The position numbers and the translations under genes are program-made. Below are positions 42,145 to 51,055 of a stretch of DNA of 64,000 nucleotides, piece after piece. Below the pieces are notes generated by a model. That model saw only the letters and a program-made list of their open reading frames with translations. It had not been told where the DNA came from and ran no database searches. Source of the stretch: Chryseobacterium populi (GTDB lineage: Bacteria > Bacteroidota > Bacteroidia > Flavobacteriales > Weeksellaceae); assembly GCF_000282115.1 (NCBI RefSeq), contig NZ_AKJY01000101.1, forward strand, positions 16,114-80,113, read 5' to 3'. Position 1 is the stretch's first letter; each line of letters begins with the position of its first letter.

Positions 42145-43323
42145 ATGAAAACAGCATATATAGTTAAGGGTTTCAGAACTGCCGTTGGAAAAGCTCCAAA
42201 AGGAAGTTTAAGATTTACAAGACCCGACGTAATGGCGGCTACAGTTATTGAAAAATTAATGGCTGAGCTTCCGCAATTGGATAAAAACAGAATTGACGAC
42301 CTTATCGTAGGAAACGCAATGCCGGAAGCTGAACAGGGCTTAAATGTAGCCCGTTTGATTTCTTTAATGGGATTAAACACAGATAAAGTTCCCGGAGTTA
42401 CTGTCAACAGATATTGTGCATCCGGAAGTGAGGCGATTGCCATTGCATCTGCAAAAATTCAGGCCGGAATGGCTGATTGCATCATTGCAGGAGGAACAGA
42501 GTCTATGTCTTATATTCCGATGGGTGGTTATAAACCCGTTCCGGAAACAGATATTGCAAAAACAAACCCGGATTATTACTGGGGAATGGGCTATACTGCA
42601 GAAGAAGTGGCCAAACAATATAACATTACAAGAGAAGAACAGGACCAGTTTGCTTTTGAATCTCATATGAAAGCTTTAAAAGCTAATCAGGAAGGGAAAT
42701 TTGCCAGCCAGATCGTTCCGATTCCTGTAGAATATAATTTTCTGGATGAAAACCAGAAAATACAGACTAAAAAATTTGATTTTTCAGTGGATGAAGGTCC
42801 GAGAGCGGATACTTCTTTACAGGGTTTAGCTAAACTGAGGCCTGTTTTCGCCAATGGAGGAAGCGTAACAGCCGGAAACTCTTCTCAGATGAGTGATGGT
42901 GCCGCTTTCGTTATCGTAATGAGCGAAGAAATGGTGAAAGAATTAGGACTTGAACCGCAGGCAAGACTGGTAGCATATGCAGCAGCCGGACTTGAACCGA
43001 GAATCATGGGAATGGGACCGATTTATGCAATTCCAAAGGCTCTTAAACAGGCAGGTTTAGAATTAAAAGATATTGAACTGATCGAATTGAATGAAGCATT
43101 TGCCTCTCAATCTGTTGCCATCAAAAAAGAGTTAGGTTTAAATCCTGATATTTTGAATGTAAATGGAGGTGCTATCGCATTAGGCCACCCACTGGGATGT
43201 ACCGGAACAAAATTAACGGTTCAGCTTCTTGATGAAATGAGGAAACGCGGAAACAAGTACGGAATGGTTTCCATGTGTGTAGGTACGGGACAGGGAGCAG
43301 CTTCGATATTTGAACTTTTATAA
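42145..43323 (+). CDS. fadA: Acetyl-CoA C-acyltransferase (thiolase)
   Basis: A 392-residue thiolase that cleaves 3-ketoacyl-CoA with CoA to give acetyl-CoA and a shortened acyl-CoA. The nucleophilic Cys91 lies in VNRYCASGSEAIAIA. IELNEAFASQ, GGAIALGHPLGCTGTKL (His) and MVSMCVGTGQGAASIFE (second Cys) complete the active site. Standard length. It lies between the transposase unit and fadE, third enzyme-coding block of the fadNAE order. Confidence 0.95.
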   Translation: MKTAYIVKGFRTAVGKAPKGSLRFTRPDVMAATVIEKLMAELPQLDKNRIDDLIVGNAMPEAEQGLNVARLISLMGLNTDKVPGVTVNRYCASGSEAIAIASAKIQAGMADCIIAGGTESMSYIPMGGYKPVPETDIAKTNPDYYWGMGYTAEEVAKQYNITREEQDQFAFESHMKALKANQEGKFASQIVPIPVEYNFLDENQKIQTKKFDFSVDEGPRADTSLQGLAKLRPVFANGGSVTAGNSSQMSDGAAFVIVMSEEMVKELGLEPQARLVAYAAAGLEPRIMGMGPIYAIPKALKQAGLELKDIELIELNEAFASQSVAIKKELGLNPDILNVNGGAIALGHPLGCTGTKLTVQLLDEMRKRGNKYGMVSMCVGTGQGAASIFELL

Positions 43324-43423
43324 TTGTACAATGTCGGTTGTACCAAATAAACTATTTGACAGCATATAAAGAATTAACAATACATTGTACATCATACTTT
43401 TTACAAAAAAAACAAAATAATAT

Positions 43424-45199
43424 ATGGCTACATTAAAAGGCGGCGAGTTCTTGGTAAAAGAAATTCCTGCAAATGAAATTTTCAGTATTGAGGAACTGAA
43501 TGAGGAACAAAAGATGCTTCGTGATTCTGCAAAGGAATTTATCGACAGAGAGGTGGTTCCGCAAAAAGAGCGTTTTGAAAAGAAAGATTATGCATTCACT
43601 GAAGAGACTATGCGTAAACTGGGAGAAATGGGAATGCTGGGAATTGCAGTTCCTGAAGAATACGGAGGTTTGGGAATGGGATTCGTAACCACAATGCTGG
43701 CTTGCGATTATATTTCCGGGGTGACAGGTTCATTGGCCACAGCCTATGGAGCTCACACAGGAATCGGAACCCTTCCTATCGTTCTTTACGGTACTGAAGA
43801 ACAAAAGAAAAAATATCTTCCGGATCTGGCTACAGGAACAAAATTCGGAGCTTATTGTCTTACAGAGCCGGATGCAGGTTCTGATGCCAACTCAGGAAAA
43901 ACAAGAGCTAAACTTTCCGAAGACGGAAAACATTATATCATCAACGGCCAGAAGATGTGGATTTCCAACGCAGGCTTTGCAGATACATTCACATTATTCG
44001 CTAAAATAGATGATGATAAAAATATTACAGGCTTTGTAATCAACCGTTCCGAGCTTGAAAATCCGGGAAGCTTAACTTTCGGAGAAGAGGAACACAAATT
44101 GGGAATCCGTGCTTCTTCTACCCGTCAGGTTTTCTTTAACGATATGAAAATCCCTGTTGAAAATCTTTTGGGAGAAAGAAATAACGGATTTAAAATCGCT
44201 TTAAATGCATTAAACGTTGGCCGTATTAAATTGGCTGCTGCTTGTCTGGATGCACAGAGAAGAATTACCAACCATTCGATCCAGTATTCTAACGAAAGAA
44301 AACAGTTTGGAGTTTCAATTTCAACATTCGGGGCCATCAGAAAGAAACTTGCTGAAATGGCAACCGGAGTTTTTGTAAGTGAATCAGGATCTTACAGAGC
44401 TGCTAAAAATATTGAAGATAAGGTGAATGAATTGGTTGCCGGAGGGCTCGATCATCAGGCAGCAGAATTGAAAGGTGTTGAAGAATTTGCAGTGGAATGT
44501 TCTATTCTTAAAGTATTTGTTTCCGATCTTGCCCAGCATACAGCTGATGAAGGAATTCAGGTATACGGTGGAATGGGATTCTCTGAAGAAACACCAATGG
44601 AAGCGGCATGGAGAGATTCAAGAATTTCAAGAATCTATGAAGGAACCAATGAAATCAACAGGTTATTGTCTGTAGGAATGCTGATTAAAAGAGCAATGAA
44701 AGGTGAATTAGACCTTTTATCTCCGGCAATGGCGATCAGTAAAGAGCTGATGGGAATCCCTTCATTTGATGTTCCTGATTATTCTGCATTCATGAGTGAA
44801 GAAAAAGCAATTATCGCAAATCTTAAGAAAGTGTTCTTAATGGTTTCAGGAGCTGCACTTCAGAAATATATGACGGATATTGAAAAGCAACAGCATTTAT
44901 TGCTGAATGCTTCAGAAATCCTTAACCAGATCTACATGGCGGAATCTGCTATCCTGAGAGCTGAAAAACACTTCTCTCCCGGTTCTGTGGAAGCTGCAAT
45001 GGCTCAGCTAAATCTTTACAAAGCTGTTGAAAAAATCACGGTAGCCGCTAAAGAAGGGATCATTTCTTTCGCAGAAGGTGATGAGCAGAGAATGATGCTT
45101 TCAGGATTAAGAAGGTTCACAAAATATACCAATCACCCTAATGTAGTGGCGCTGACTGAAAAAATAGCAGCTCATTATATTGAAAAAGGAGCATATTAG
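43424..45199 (+). CDS. fadE: Acyl-CoA dehydrogenase, FadE type
   Basis: A 591-residue FAD enzyme catalysing the first step of beta-oxidation. Segments: FGAYCLTEPDAGSDANSGKTRAKL (FAD and substrate loop), LGIRASSTRQVFFNDMKIPVENLLGERNNGFKIALNALNVGRI, and RISRIYEGTNEINRLLSVGML, which includes the catalytic Glu of the IYEGT motif. The C-terminal extension of about 150 residues beyond the classical 380-residue fold matches Bacillus FadE (about 590 residues). It is the last gene of the operon and is followed by a terminator. Confidence 0.95.
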   Translation: MATLKGGEFLVKEIPANEIFSIEELNEEQKMLRDSAKEFIDREVVPQKERFEKKDYAFTEETMRKLGEMGMLGIAVPEEYGGLGMGFVTTMLACDYISGVTGSLATAYGAHTGIGTLPIVLYGTEEQKKKYLPDLATGTKFGAYCLTEPDAGSDANSGKTRAKLSEDGKHYIINGQKMWISNAGFADTFTLFAKIDDDKNITGFVINRSELENPGSLTFGEEEHKLGIRASSTRQVFFNDMKIPVENLLGERNNGFKIALNALNVGRIKLAAACLDAQRRITNHSIQYSNERKQFGVSISTFGAIRKKLAEMATGVFVSESGSYRAAKNIEDKVNELVAGGLDHQAAELKGVEEFAVECSILKVFVSDLAQHTADEGIQVYGGMGFSEETPMEAAWRDSRISRIYEGTNEINRLLSVGMLIKRAMKGELDLLSPAMAISKELMGIPSFDVPDYSAFMSEEKAIIANLKKVFLMVSGAALQKYMTDIEKQQHLLLNASEILNQIYMAESAILRAEKHFSPGSVEAAMAQLNLYKAVEKITVAAKEGIISFAEGDEQRMMLSGLRRFTKYTNHPNVVALTEKIAAHYIEKGAY

Positions 45200-45224
45200 T
45201 CTTTTAAAACATATATTTGATTTT

Positions 45225-45255
45225 AGAGAACGTCTCATTCTTTGAGGCGTTTTCT
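45225..45255 (+). terminator. Terminator of the fad operon
   Basis: AACGTCTCA (45229-45237) pairs with TGAGGCGTT (45243-45251, one G-U), followed by TTTC-TTTG. It begins about 25 nt after the fadE stop. Confidence 0.75.
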
Positions 45256-45397
45256 TTGTAAATTACCCCGGAAAACCGCTTCCGGAGCTTCTGTATCAGC
45301 TGAAACAATTTCTTAACATACATATGAAAATAAAATCGGTTTAAATGCATCAGAGTTTTGAAGCATTTTTTATTTTTGTAATCTATTTTCTGAGAAA

Positions 45398-45844
45398 ATG
45401 ACAAAAGAAGAATTACTACATAAAGCAATTAAAATTGCAGATAAAGCACATAAAGGCCAGACAGACAAATACCATGCTCCTTATATTGCCCATGTTATGC
45501 GTGTGATGGAATACGGTAAGACCATAGATGAAAAAATTGTAGGAGTTTTACACGACGTTGTAGAAGATCATCCTGCAGAGTTCAGCCTGGAATATTTAAG
45601 AACTGAAGGTTTCCCTGAATATATTCTATTTGCTGTGAGCTGCCTTACCAAATTTGATCCGGAAGAAGACTATGATGATTTTGTAAGAAGGACCGAAAGA
45701 TCTCCGTTGGCTGTAGCCGTAAAACTGAATGACCTTCGTGACAATATGGATCTGAGAAGGGTAAACCGCGAGCTTACTCCCAAAGACATTAAAAGATTTA
45801 ATAAATACCTTAAAGCCTATCATTACCTGATAGAAAAATATTAA
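45398..45844 (+). CDS. HD-domain phosphohydrolase resembling small ppGpp hydrolases
   Basis: A 148-residue protein covering just the hydrolase half of RelA/SpoT-like enzymes. HKGQTDKYHAPYIAHVMRVMEYG and IVGVLHDVVEDHPAEFSLEYLRTEGFPE carry the HD metal ligands; AVAVKLNDLRDNMDLRRV matches the VKLADRxxN segment. There is no synthetase domain. Small alarmone hydrolases (SAH) have this layout, but other nucleotide substrates are possible. A TATTTTTG -7 box lies at 45371-45378. The M48 gene follows after 8 nt. Confidence 0.88.
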   Translation: MTKEELLHKAIKIADKAHKGQTDKYHAPYIAHVMRVMEYGKTIDEKIVGVLHDVVEDHPAEFSLEYLRTEGFPEYILFAVSCLTKFDPEEDYDDFVRRTERSPLAVAVKLNDLRDNMDLRRVNRELTPKDIKRFNKYLKAYHYLIEKY

Positions 45845-45852
45845 TAAAACAA

Positions 45853-47904
45853 ATGACTGATAACCTACCTAAAATCTCATCAGCTTACAAAACTAAGCTG
45901 ACATCTGCTATTATATCTGTTTCAATATTTTTCCTGCTCTATTTTGTCTTAATCCTTGTCTCTCTCCTGCTGATTTTCTTATTAGGCTACGGAGCGATCA
46001 AGATTTTAATGATTAAATTAGGATATTTTAGCTTTATTGCTGCAATCGGCCTGTTCAGCATCGGTATTTTTGTATTTATTTTTTTAGTGAAATTTATTTT
46101 CTCCAAAAATCATTACAGCACAAGGCATCTGATAGAAATCACACCTAAACATCAACCCGAACTGTTCGCGATTATTGACGAAATTGTTTCAGAAACAAAA
46201 GTACAGAAACCGAAAAAAGTATTTCTTTCCCCTGACGTTAATGCAAGTGTAAGCTACAATTCCGTATTCTGGAGCATGTTTCTGCCCGTAAAGAAAAACC
46301 TTACGATCGGAATGGGCCTGATCAATTCTACAAGTGTTGGTGAACTGAAAAGTATTTTAGCCCATGAATTCGGACATTTTTCACAACGAAGCATGAAAGT
46401 CGGCGGCTACGTTAGTCAGGCTGAGAAAATTATCTTTGAAACCGTTTACAATAATAAAGATTATGAAAACTTTATATTAAACGGTACCGGGTATGCAGCA
46501 TTTAAATTCTTCGGAATGATCTCAGTGGGTTTTATTAATGTATTTCAATATATTTTAAAGAGTGTTTCCAATTTTTTATTCAAAAACCATGCATCTCTGC
46601 AAAGGGAAATGGAATATCACGCCGATGCCATTGCCACCTTTATTACCAATCCTAAGGAACAGGCCTCTTCCCTTCTGAGATTAGAATTAAGCGATGCTGC
46701 ATTCAACTACTCTTTTAATTTCTATATCAGTAGTGAACAAAAGTACCTGCCGGAAAACCTTTATAAAAACCAGGCTGCATTAATGAAAATTTTTAGCGAA
46801 AGAAATAATCATCCTTATGAAAATGGCCTGCCTAAAGTAGATGTAGAAGATTTAAAACGTTACAATAAAACCAAGATTGAAATTGAAGATCAATGGTCTT
46901 CTCATCCGGAAGTAGCCAAAAGAGTGGAGATGATCTGGAAAAACACAACTCAAAACTGTCCGGAAAATCATGAACTTGCTAAAAACATCATTCGCGGATT
47001 TGATGAGATATGTAAATCTTTAACAAGCAAATACCTTACTTTACACAGCATTAAAAATGTGGGTGAAGTTATTGAGGATAACGACAAATTCCTGGCACTT
47101 TATAATGAAAAATATCCATATTATGAGATGGACAGCAAATTTAATGGCTATTACGAAAGGCATAATCCGATCCTCGAAAATGTGGAATCTTTAATCAACA
47201 AGTCTGATTCTCACGGATTAGCTGACTGTTTCAGTGATAAAAAAGTGTCATTGGTCTATGAAAAAGTAGGTATTGAAAACGATCTGCTAACGTTAAATCA
47301 GCTTGTAGCCAACCCTAAAGTACTGAAAACATTTAAGTACAATGGAAAACTGTATAAAGGAAATGAAGCTGAAATTTTACTTCCGAGGGTCACAAAAGAG
47401 CTTGAAACAGTAAAAGCTGAACTAGAGGAAAATGATCAGGAGATATTTCAGTATTTCTACAATAAAGCAGATGATCAGAATAAAGAAATCCTCCTTAATA
47501 AATACAAAAAAATTGCTGTAATAGACCGTGAATACGATGAGTTTAATCAATCGATCAATCAGTTTATCACTCACCTGCAATTCATGACTGTTCAGCTGCC
47601 TTTTGAGGAAATCAGAAAACACAGGGCAACACTGCTGAGCCAGGAAAAACCTTTTAAACAAAAATTAAATGAATTTATAGAAACTTCCGGCTATAAAGAC
47701 TTATTATCAGAAGAGCATAAAAATCAGCTGAAGCCTTTTATTAATTCGGAATATATCTATTTTAATAATGACCGTTACCTTCAGACAGAAGTGGATTCCG
47801 TATTTTCTTTGGTCAATGAATACCAGGTTATTCTTAATAAAACGTATACCGATTTCAAACTGGAATTATTGGATTTTCAGGCGGGTTTAGATAAAGCATC
47901 TTAA
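45853..47904 (+). CDS. M48-family membrane metallopeptidase
   Basis: A 683-residue zinc protease. Two N-terminal helices (IISVSIFFLLYFVLILVSLLLIFLLGYGAIKIL; FSFIAAIGLFSIGIFVFIFLVKFIF) precede the catalytic domain with HEFGH at residues 171-175 and the third ligand Glu254 in EMEYHADAIA. HtpX/Ste24-like proteases cut misfolded membrane proteins. The protein is much longer than HtpX (about 290): the C-terminal 350 residues are charged and helical, with no recognised domain. It follows the HD gene by 8 nt, and its stop overlaps that of the convergent DUF2490 gene. Confidence 0.9.
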   Translation: MTDNLPKISSAYKTKLTSAIISVSIFFLLYFVLILVSLLLIFLLGYGAIKILMIKLGYFSFIAAIGLFSIGIFVFIFLVKFIFSKNHYSTRHLIEITPKHQPELFAIIDEIVSETKVQKPKKVFLSPDVNASVSYNSVFWSMFLPVKKNLTIGMGLINSTSVGELKSILAHEFGHFSQRSMKVGGYVSQAEKIIFETVYNNKDYENFILNGTGYAAFKFFGMISVGFINVFQYILKSVSNFLFKNHASLQREMEYHADAIATFITNPKEQASSLLRLELSDAAFNYSFNFYISSEQKYLPENLYKNQAALMKIFSERNNHPYENGLPKVDVEDLKRYNKTKIEIEDQWSSHPEVAKRVEMIWKNTTQNCPENHELAKNIIRGFDEICKSLTSKYLTLHSIKNVGEVIEDNDKFLALYNEKYPYYEMDSKFNGYYERHNPILENVESLINKSDSHGLADCFSDKKVSLVYEKVGIENDLLTLNQLVANPKVLKTFKYNGKLYKGNEAEILLPRVTKELETVKAELEENDQEIFQYFYNKADDQNKEILLNKYKKIAVIDREYDEFNQSINQFITHLQFMTVQLPFEEIRKHRATLLSQEKPFKQKLNEFIETSGYKDLLSEEHKNQLKPFINSEYIYFNNDRYLQTEVDSVFSLVNEYQVILNKTYTDFKLELLDFQAGLDKAS

Positions 47905-48617
47905 TCCGCTCCCGGGAAATCGTAGGTTTTGGTATGATGACCTGTCCCGTCGATATTGATGTTTAAAGCCAAATAAATGAAATGCAGATTCTTGTTGCCT
48001 GTAGCCTCAAATTCCCTTTGCCATAAATATCCGGAAACAATCCCGAAATAATCATCGATCTGATAACCGAAGCCTCCATACACCCTGTTTCTTGCAAACG
48101 TAGGTTTCATAGGACTTACAAAGAATACTTCATCGTAGGCATTCGCGAAAACAGTTCCTTTTTTTACTTCTTTTGCATTTAACGGAACACTTACATTGAG
48201 ACGGTAACGGTAACGCATTCTCTGGGAGCTTTTATCAGTTTTAGGCTCATAAAACCAGCTCTTTTCTATACGGAAACGGTTTTCAAATTTTACAATGCCT
48301 TTCTTAATATCGATAATGTCCTGAAGCCAGACCCTGAACTCTTCCCTGCTTAAGCTATGCTCTTTGTAATTGACATATCTTCCGAGACCTACAAAAGGTT
48401 TATGGTTTTTCGTAAGATTATATCCCAGTCCTCCTTTGATCTCATAATAATCGGGATAGGTGTATTCTTCATTCCCTCTCAGCTGCCCTTCTGCATAAAC
48501 GAAAAATTTCGGATGAAACTTATAGGTGAGGGTCACTGCATTGAAGCTGGAAATATGTTCCTGTGCTTTAAAAAATGTAGCACTTAAAAGTAAACCGAGA
48601 CCTAAAAACAGTTTCAT
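47901..48617 (-). CDS. DUF2490-type outer-membrane beta-barrel protein
   Basis: A 238-residue exported protein with signal peptide MKLFLGLGLLLSATFFKAQ. The mature part is a run of amphipathic strands (AVTLTYKFHPKFFVYAEGQLRGNEEYTYPDYYEIKGGLGYNLT; VWLQDIIDIKKGIVKFENRFRIEKSWF; MRYRYRLNVSVPLN), as in DUF2490 barrels. Function unknown. Its 3' end overlaps the M48 stop by 4 nt (TTAA), so the two convergent genes have no space for a terminator. Confidence 0.85.
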   Translation of the reverse strand: MKLFLGLGLLLSATFFKAQEHISSFNAVTLTYKFHPKFFVYAEGQLRGNEEYTYPDYYEIKGGLGYNLTKNHKPFVGLGRYVNYKEHSLSREEFRVWLQDIIDIKKGIVKFENRFRIEKSWFYEPKTDKSSQRMRYRYRLNVSVPLNAKEVKKGTVFANAYDEVFFVSPMKPTFARNRVYGGFGYQIDDYFGIVSGYLWQREFEATGNKNLHFIYLALNINIDGTGHHTKTYDFPGAD

Positions 48618-48668
48618 TTAAAAAATTTTTGCAAAAATATAATATTTAACAGTCCGGTAATATTAAGT

Positions 48669-50480
48669 TTACTTAATATTAACATTATAAGAAAAACCTA
48701 TATGAAACCATCTGTTAGGCATCTGAACTCCAAAAGTTTCCGTATATTTCGTATTGGTAACATTGGTAATTAAAGCGTAAACAGAAAAATCTTTTTTAAC
48801 GAAACTTAATTTTTCATCCAGTAAATTATAGCTGCCCAGATTTACTCTTTCGTTATACCTGTATACCAGTTCATTAGTAAAATACTTTAAAAATCCGGTT
48901 TCCAGTTTGGCGACTACCTGATGTTTTAAGTTGTCCAGAACATACCTTGAAACAAATTCATTCAATTGATTAAATTGGGTATCGAGATAAGTATATCCTG
49001 CTGAATATTTCAACCAGCTTAGTACTCTGTGATTCAATTCAAATTCAAATCCTTTAGTATCTATTTCTCCTACATTCTGAGCATACCAGACGGGATCCTC
49101 AAGAGACTTTTTCACCCAGTCAATGGAATTGTTGGAATTCTTCATAAATCCACTGATTTTGGCCAATAATTCTTTATTCTGGTACTGGTATCCGATCTCG
49201 GTAGAAACTGCATTTTCAGGAATCAGGTCCGGGTTTCCCTGTTCTGTTTTACTTACATAATACAAATCTGTAAAAGTGGGAACTCTGTGAACTCTTGCGA
49301 TATTTCCATACACTTTATGATTTGGATCAAAATTATACCCTACATCCAATCCCGGATAAAAGAAATTCCCTTCTTTGGAATAATTGGCCCATGAAATTCC
49401 GGGTGTAATATTCAGTTTTTTATCCAGTAAGGAAAAATGATGTTCAAAGAAAACCTGCGATACAAAACGGTTCCTGTTCCCTAAATTATTACTTGCCAGC
49501 AACTCTTTTCTAAGTTCAACTCCTACGCCGGTTGTACCTAATCTCCACTGATAGCTTGAATTTACTTCTCCACCTGCATTATTTCCGATATGCATATTCC
49601 TGTAAATTTCCGGCTTTTCACGGTTGAATAAATACATATCCTGCCCTCTTCTCCAGTAAATATTGGAATTCAGCTTTAATTTCCCGAAGGTCTGCTGATG
49701 CGCCAAACTTATAACAGAAGCCTGTGTTTCCTCATACTGTTCTGTAGCTTTTGGAGAAGAATAGAACCCATTGGCCCCGAATTTCTTTTCTGAAAAACCG
49801 GCCTGTAAACGGATATCTCCGTCTTTTATATTCAATTTACCCTGGTAAAATACATTCCTGATTTCATAATCCGTATTATGCATATAGCCTTGTGAAGTCG
49901 CGGAATTAGCCTGAAGAGAGTTTGAAAATTGGTCGTTTCCCAACTGGGCATTGAATCCGAAGCCATATGTTTCATAATCACCACCTTCAGCACTTATTTT
50001 CACCCTTTTCCCGGGATTGGTTTTCGTGATCACGTTGATTACCCCTGCGTAAGCATTCTGCCCGAATCTTCTCGCTGCCGGCCCTTTTACAATCTCAATT
50101 CTTTCCACTTCATCAAGATCTACAGGAAGGTTTAAAGAATTATGCCCTGTTTGGGAGTCATTCATTCTGATCCCGTTTAAAAGAAGCAATACCTGCTCAA
50201 AAGAACTTCCCCTGAAACCTATATCACTCTGTACTCCGTTGGCCCCCCGCCTTCTGATATCCATTCCGGGAACCTGCTGTAAAATTTCGTCGATACTTTT
50301 CGCCGGCGAATTGGCAATGTCTTCCTTTGTAATGACTGTAATATTCTGATTGGCATTTTTGTAAGGCGTAGCAATAAATTTACCCTGAACCTCAATGACA
50401 TCAATATCCGCAGTCTTTTCCTGAGCCTGAACCACCAGTATGGTTCCAAGAAAAACAGCAGTTCCCAGCTTTTTTATCAT
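48669..50480 (-). CDS. TonB-dependent outer-membrane receptor (BtuB-like)
   Basis: A 603-residue receptor without SusD partner. Start set at 50480 (MIKKLGTAVFLGTILVVQAQ signal peptide), because the -7 box TATTTTTG lies at 50527-50520 and an earlier TTG/ATG-type start would be outside the message. Plug domain: TPYKNANQNITVITKEDIANSPAKSIDEILQQVPGMDIRRRGANGVQSDIGFRGSSFEQVLLLLNGIRMND, then VERIEIVKGPAARRFGQNAYAGVINVIT. A 22-strand barrel follows, ending in FHIGFSYNVNIK. No carboxypeptidase-like leader or cobalamin riboswitch is present, so the ligand (metal chelate, vitamin or other) is unresolved. Confidence 0.93.
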   Translation of the reverse strand: MIKKLGTAVFLGTILVVQAQEKTADIDVIEVQGKFIATPYKNANQNITVITKEDIANSPAKSIDEILQQVPGMDIRRRGANGVQSDIGFRGSSFEQVLLLLNGIRMNDSQTGHNSLNLPVDLDEVERIEIVKGPAARRFGQNAYAGVINVITKTNPGKRVKISAEGGDYETYGFGFNAQLGNDQFSNSLQANSATSQGYMHNTDYEIRNVFYQGKLNIKDGDIRLQAGFSEKKFGANGFYSSPKATEQYEETQASVISLAHQQTFGKLKLNSNIYWRRGQDMYLFNREKPEIYRNMHIGNNAGGEVNSSYQWRLGTTGVGVELRKELLASNNLGNRNRFVSQVFFEHHFSLLDKKLNITPGISWANYSKEGNFFYPGLDVGYNFDPNHKVYGNIARVHRVPTFTDLYYVSKTEQGNPDLIPENAVSTEIGYQYQNKELLAKISGFMKNSNNSIDWVKKSLEDPVWYAQNVGEIDTKGFEFELNHRVLSWLKYSAGYTYLDTQFNQLNEFVSRYVLDNLKHQVVAKLETGFLKYFTNELVYRYNERVNLGSYNLLDEKLSFVKKDFSVYALITNVTNTKYTETFGVQMPNRWFHIGFSYNVNIK

Positions 50481-50519
50481 GTTCTTTCGTTTAGATTTTA
50501 AGATTTCTTTAAGATGGTC

Positions 50520-50550
50520 CAAAAATAGAGGTCTTAAGTAAGACTGGCAA
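50520..50550 (-). promoter_or_regulatory. Promoter of the TonB receptor gene
   Basis: On the minus strand: TTG (50550-50548), 20 nt, TATTTTTG (50527-50520). The expected leader is about 33 nt. Confidence 0.72.
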
Positions 50551-50563
50551 TGATTGTTGTCAT

Positions 50564-50595
50564 AAAAAAGATGCAGGTAAAACTGCATCTTTTTT
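50564..50595 (-). terminator. Strong hairpin terminator after a 16-codon ORF
   Basis: A perfect 13-bp stem AAAAAAGATGCAG / CTGCATCTTTTTT with a 6-nt loop. It lies just upstream of the TonB receptor promoter and ends a transcript that could encode only the short ORF at 50608-50658. Confidence 0.85.
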
Positions 50596-50607
50596 TGAGG
50601 GTAATTT

Positions 50608-50658
50608 TTATCTTTTTCTCATTAAATGTGTAACAAGATCTCTGAATAATTTTCTCAT
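50608..50658 (-). CDS. Candidate small protein, 16 residues
   Basis: ATG to TAA encodes MRKLFRDLVTHLMRKR, a basic amphipathic peptide. The stop codon is 12 nt before a perfect terminator, and no longer gene lies between this terminator and uvrA on either strand. This makes a short translated RNA or a regulatory sRNA likely. No clean -7 box is seen (a near match is CAATAGTA in plus orientation at about 50713-50720). Expression is unproven. Confidence 0.4.
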   Translation of the reverse strand: MRKLFRDLVTHLMRKR

Positions 50659-50692
50659 TTTCTTTATTACATATTTAGATGTACAATTTTAA

Positions 50693-50866
50693 AAAATTTC
50701 AAAATACAAAACAATAGTAAAACGAAAAAATCTAACAAAAATCACAAAAACTTGCAAAAAAGATGCCATAAAAGAAATATTACAATCTTTTAACAACCTC
50801 AATTGGGAAATTTTCCGCTATGAAAAGGATCTGGATAAGTTAAGAACATACAATAACAACTTATAA
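50693..50866 (+). pseudogene. Possible gene remnant without a start codon
   Basis: An open frame of 57 codons ends in TAA at 50864-50866. Its last 30 residues look coding (EILQSFNNLNWEIFRYEKDL then DKLRTYNNNL), but the frame has no ATG, GTG or TTG in a sensible place and its 5' part is poly-Lys, as in AT-rich noncoding DNA. It could be the tail of a decayed gene. No family recognised. Confidence 0.3.
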
Positions 50867-51055
50867 ACCAATTAATTAATTTATCCGCTCTGTCATTTCT
50901 TACAATAGACTTAATGAGCATACAATAAATTTCTTAGTTTTTTATGGTCTAAAAATATTAACAGTTATTTATATAGAATTTTTAAATAGAAACCTCTATA
51001 ATATAATTAAAAAAATCCGTCAAAAATTCGTAATTTCGTGAGTCTTAATTTTACT
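50867..51055. other. Leader region of uvrA
   Basis: AT-rich DNA with no gene seen. TAATTTCG (51031-51038) is one base from TAnnTTTG, and its position puts the transcription start after the GTG at 51038, favouring the ATG at 51056 for uvrA. Together with 50659-50866, the gap before uvrA is about 400 nt. Confidence 0.55.

Noticed and set aside
45204..45428. 74-codon minus-strand frame
   Set aside because: It overlaps the promoter and start of the HD gene and the fad terminator, and its composition is Lys/Phe-rich as expected from AT-rich noncoding DNA.
50481..50620. Cobalamin riboswitch before the BtuB-like receptor
   Set aside because: The leader is only about 33 nt and ends at a terminator upstream; there is no room for a B12-box structure.
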